DNA from: Nitrobium sp046350935
GTDB lineage: Bacteria > Nitrospirota > Thermodesulfovibrionia > Thermodesulfovibrionales > Dissulfurispiraceae
DNA: 64,000 nucleotides
Assembly (NCBI GenBank): GCA_046350935.1
Contig: JAXLZK010000015.1
Coordinates: 15,687-79,686, forward strand
Reading direction: 5' to 3'
The first letter of the stretch is position 1. Every line of letters starts with the position of its first letter. Under the pieces are notes generated by a model. The model was not told where the DNA came from. It saw nothing but the letters and a program-made list of their open reading frames with translations, and searched no databases. The position numbers were made by a program, and so were the translations under genes. Below, one piece after another: positions 61,453 to 64,000 of the stretch.

Positions 61453-61683
61453 CTATTCTTTCTTTCCGATGCCGAAAAAGTCGTTGAGTTTTTTCATGTC
61501 CAGGCGCGCCGCCTCCGCGTTCAGATTCTTCAGCTTCTCGTACAATTCCTCCCGGTAGATCGGGAGCTCCCGGGGCGCATCGATCCCGAGCTTCACAAAT
61601 CCGTTTCCTATCTCGACGATCTTAACCCGTATGGAATCGCCGATGGTGATTGTCTGGTCGACTTTACGCGTTAGTACCAGCAT
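61453..61683 (-). CDS. csrA: Translational regulator CsrA
   Basis: This 76-residue protein begins MLVLTRKVDQTITIGDSIRVKIVEIGNGFVKLGIDAPRELPIYREELYEKLKN, a textbook CsrA. It binds GGA motifs in mRNA leaders, often that of flagellin. The extended C-terminus (after EKLKN) fits the FliW-responsive form. It begins seven bases after flgL. Confidence 0.97.
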   Translation of the reverse strand: MLVLTRKVDQTITIGDSIRVKIVEIGNGFVKLGIDAPRELPIYREELYEKLKNLNAEAARLDMKKLNDFFGIGKKE

Positions 61684-61690
61684 GCCGTTC

Positions 61691-63504
61691 TCATTTCAGG
61701 AAGTCGAAAAGGGTCGTCCTCAGAAAATCGGAGGAGAGGAGCCTGAGGCCTTCCAGCGCCGACTGCCTCTGCGCCAGATCCGTCGACAGCTTCGCGATGT
61801 CGGCATCCTGCTCGTTGGCGAGATACCCCGCAACGTCGAACTCCCTGTTGACCTGGTACGACTCTTCTGTCTCCACCCTCGTCACCCGGGACCCCACCTC
61901 CGACTGGAGCTGAAACACCTTTTCCATCAACGTGTCCAGGTAGTCGATCGCCTTCTCGATCCTCCCCGCGTCGTTATTTTCGAGGGAGACCTTCAGGAAG
62001 CTGAGCGCCCGCACGATGTTGTTCTCGTTCAGGTAGTTGTTGTTGAAGCTGTAGTAATTCGAGCTCGTGTCGTCGGTAATGTAGTTGTAGTTGGTGAGGT
62101 CGCTCCCCAGGTTCGCATTCTGCGCGCCGTACGTCAGAGCCCTGTCGCTGCTATCGGACGCGGGCAAGTCGGGGATATCCAGGGTGTCGGCTGCAGCGAA
62201 TCCCAGCTCAGCGGCGGCGGTGGAAAGGGGATCACTCCAGAGCAGGTGCAGGGGGAGGTTCCCCGCATCGTTATAGATCCTCAACGTATCGGTATCGGCC
62301 TCGTATACGACAGTATAGGTGTCTCCTACGGGATCAGCGGCCTCAAGGGCGGCCTTTACGTCGGCTGCCAGGGCGTCGCCGGTCGCGTACACGCCTCCGG
62401 CAAGGCTCGCTGTATACACGTTTGGATCGTCCCCCTTCCTGAACCTGATATCCGTCCCCACTACGGTCAGATTGGGTACGGCGACGTCGCCCCGGTCGTA
62501 ATCAGCCCGCAGGCCGGTCGTGCTGGCGCTGCTGTCGAATCCCAGAATGTTCTGAGCGGTGGTTGCCGGATCCGCCCAGAGGAGATCGACGGTGTCCGGC
62601 CCCATCGTGGTGATCTTCATCTTGTTGGTCGTCGTATCGTAGACGACCGAATAGGTATTCGTCGAGGCGGTGGCGCTTTCGAGCGCCTCTTTTACCGCCA
62701 GGGCAAGCTGGTCGGAGGTGTACGTCCCGGGAGCGATGGCAGCGATCCCGGAGAGCACCCCTTCGTTGATGACGATTTTGTTGTTGGTCGCGTCAATCTT
62801 GGCGGTGTCAAAGCTCGATTTGTACACGAGGGTATTGAGCCCCGTGCTGCCTGGATCGACCGTAGAAGCGGTGATTTCGAGCTTGTCGGAGCTGCCGTCC
62901 GGCTTCGTCGAGAGCACGAGCCGGTAGTCGGGAGCCGCTGCGGTCCCGAAATTCACCAGATCGGCCTTTACCGTCGAGCCGGCCTGCTCGTTGATCGCAT
63001 CGCGTATGTCGGCAAGGGTGGCGTCCGAGGAGATATTGACATCCCCGACGGCGAAGTCGCTGGTGATACCGCTGCCGATCGTCCTGTCCGCAGAGCGGAA
63101 CCCGAGGAACTGCTCGAGGGTGGACGCGGCGCTGCCGAAATCGATGGAGGTCGCACCCACTGCAGAGTCGCTGGTGATCGCCGGCCCTCCGGCCGCCGCC
63201 GTGTCGGTGGCGGCAGCGAACCCGAGCAGCTTTTCAGCGGTCGTTTCAGCGGCCCCCCAGGTGAAGTCGATGGGGCCGGCTGTATTGTTGACAATCGAAA
63301 AGCGGTTGTTGGGGGGGGCGACAGTGTAGGCGACGGTAAAGCTGCCCGGCGTTCCGTACGCGGTGTCGAGGGCGGTCTGGACCTGGGCGGCGAGCTCCTC
63401 CCCCGTGTAGGTCCCCTCGGCAAGGGTGGCGGTGTAGGAGTTCGCTCCGGCGGTGAAAGTGACGGTCTTATTCGAGCTGTCGATGACAACGACGTTCTTC
63501 CTCC
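61691..63504 (-). CDS. flgL: Flagellar hook-associated protein FlgL, 5'-truncated, with internal repeats
   Basis: About 600 residues remain. The C-terminus (AIDYLDTLMEKVFQLQSEVGSRVTRVETEESYQ ... DIAKLSTDLAQRQSALEGLRLLSSDFLRTTLFDFLK) is a typical FlgL D0/D1 helix. Upstream are repeated ~90-residue modules with GTYTGEELAAQVQTAL-type, W-(S/A)-DP and LGF motifs. No start codon or N-terminal D0 helix is found. The frame runs to ~63504 and meets a TAG at 63531-63529 in unlike sequence. The 5' end is therefore missing, apparently at a chimeric join. A GTG at 63160 lies inside the repeat region and is not the start. Confidence 0.85.
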
Positions 63505-64000
63505 TTTGACGGTTTTTGTTTTACCAATCTATGGGCGGGAAACGCGTGCTCGGGCATGGAATCCATCGTCGTCACGCAAACCGCGAAACAATAGACACAA
63601 TTGTGTGTTTCATCACAAGGCTAGCCCGCGGTGATAAGGCGCCAAGGTCGCTAGTCGACTTCTGCATGGTGTCGAGCTTGGCGGAAGACCCGCCCGCCGC
63701 CGGTTAAAGTAGGGCATCAGCCGTGTTTACCGCTTGCTGGCGATGTTGGTATACAAGCGGGAAGTCAAGAAACAATTAATTAATCGCAGGTATTCGTTGT
63801 CGCGTCCGATCGAAAATTTGAGTTTCTTATTCTCTCATCGTGAAAGCTGCATGAACGTCTGCTGCTGCTGCTGCTGCTGCTGCTGAGACACTGGCATCTC
63901 TCGCGCCGATCAGTCCAACGGCAGCAACGTGTTTAAATCAGTCTTGCAAACCGGTGTTGAAATAACCGACTTAACAATCATAAGTAATCAACGATAGGCA
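63505..64000. other. Probable foreign sequence at the window end
   Basis: Base use changes abruptly to mixed GC with long AT runs, no coding frame and a (CTG)9 run at 63859-63885. The flgL frame ends here without a start. The character is more eukaryote-like than bacterial, suggesting assembly or library chimerism. I find no gene. Confidence 0.6.
63859..63885. repeat. (CTG)9 microsatellite
   Basis: Nine perfect CTG units lie in the non-coding terminal segment. Nothing like it occurs elsewhere in the window. Confidence 0.9.

Noticed and set aside
63139..63160. FlgL start at GTG 63160
   Set aside because: Repeat modules of the same protein continue in frame upstream to ~63504, so this is internal.

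Overview
The window reads as a GC-rich chromosome segment from a diderm, flagellated bacterium, probably an uncultured one assembled from a metagenome: there is a 100-N scaffold gap, and the last ~500 bases look foreign. A complete type II secretion operon with gspN, Mla lipid transport, an adenosylcobalamin-dependent ribonucleotide reductase, ferredoxin-fused EtfA, an octaheme HAO-like cytochrome and the flgL-csrA-fliW order together suggest Nitrospirota or a Desulfobacterota-like lineage. That placement is inference; no rRNA gene is present to confirm it.

Layout. 1-2293 (minus): a secreted Rhs/YD-repeat protein with a C39-like peptidase domain, running off the left edge. 2673-16674 (minus): gspC-gspD-lipoprotein-metalloprotease-gspEFGHIJKLMN, mostly overlapping or closely spaced, from one promoter. 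16805-19528 (minus): mlaEFDC. 19750-20451: DUF190 and the fluoride channel crcB. 20579-21883: a B12-binding-type radical SAM protein, divergent from prmA. 22025-25607 (plus): prmA, then yceD-rpmF-plsX-fabH. 25671-35000 (minus): a VTT membrane protein, slipin, AddA-like helicase-nuclease, YjbQ, small envelope proteins, DUF4139 and ribD. 35043-42617 (minus): ubiD, ndk, mdh, fabD, etfA, etfB, acpS, pdxJ. 42648-44705: two unrelated gene fragments joined across the N gap. 44891-47398: a lower-GC stretch with a PLD nuclease, repeats and a decayed AlbA_2 ATPase gene. 47433-54509 (plus): a GEMM-I riboswitch with terminator ahead of the octaheme cytochrome, a universal stress protein, a frameshifted P2-type ATPase, an HD protein and a DUF362 ferredoxin. 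54513-57825 (minus): TPP-riboswitch-controlled thiS-thiG-thiE-thiC. 57886-60837 (minus): SAM hydrolase, pyrD, pyrK, greA. 60986-63504 (minus): flgL-csrA-fliW, with flgL missing its 5' end at an apparent chimeric junction.

How the genes work together. The T2SS operon carries what look like its own cargo or accessory proteins: a CFI-box zinc metalloprotease and a lipoprotein lie between gspD and gspE. yceD-rpmF-plsX-fabH is the usual ribosome-phospholipid-fatty acid cluster, and fabD and acpS continue that theme downstream of etfBA. Two riboswitches with intrinsic terminators were found: thiamine pyrophosphate for thiazole/pyrimidine synthesis, and a cyclic-dinucleotide (GEMM-I) element for the multiheme cytochrome. 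Several genes look damaged or altered: PrmA lacks its SAM-binding glycine motif, ThiS continues past its Gly-Gly end, the P-type ATPase and AlbA_2 genes are frameshifted, and flgL is truncated. At least four short inverted-repeat families sit between operons.
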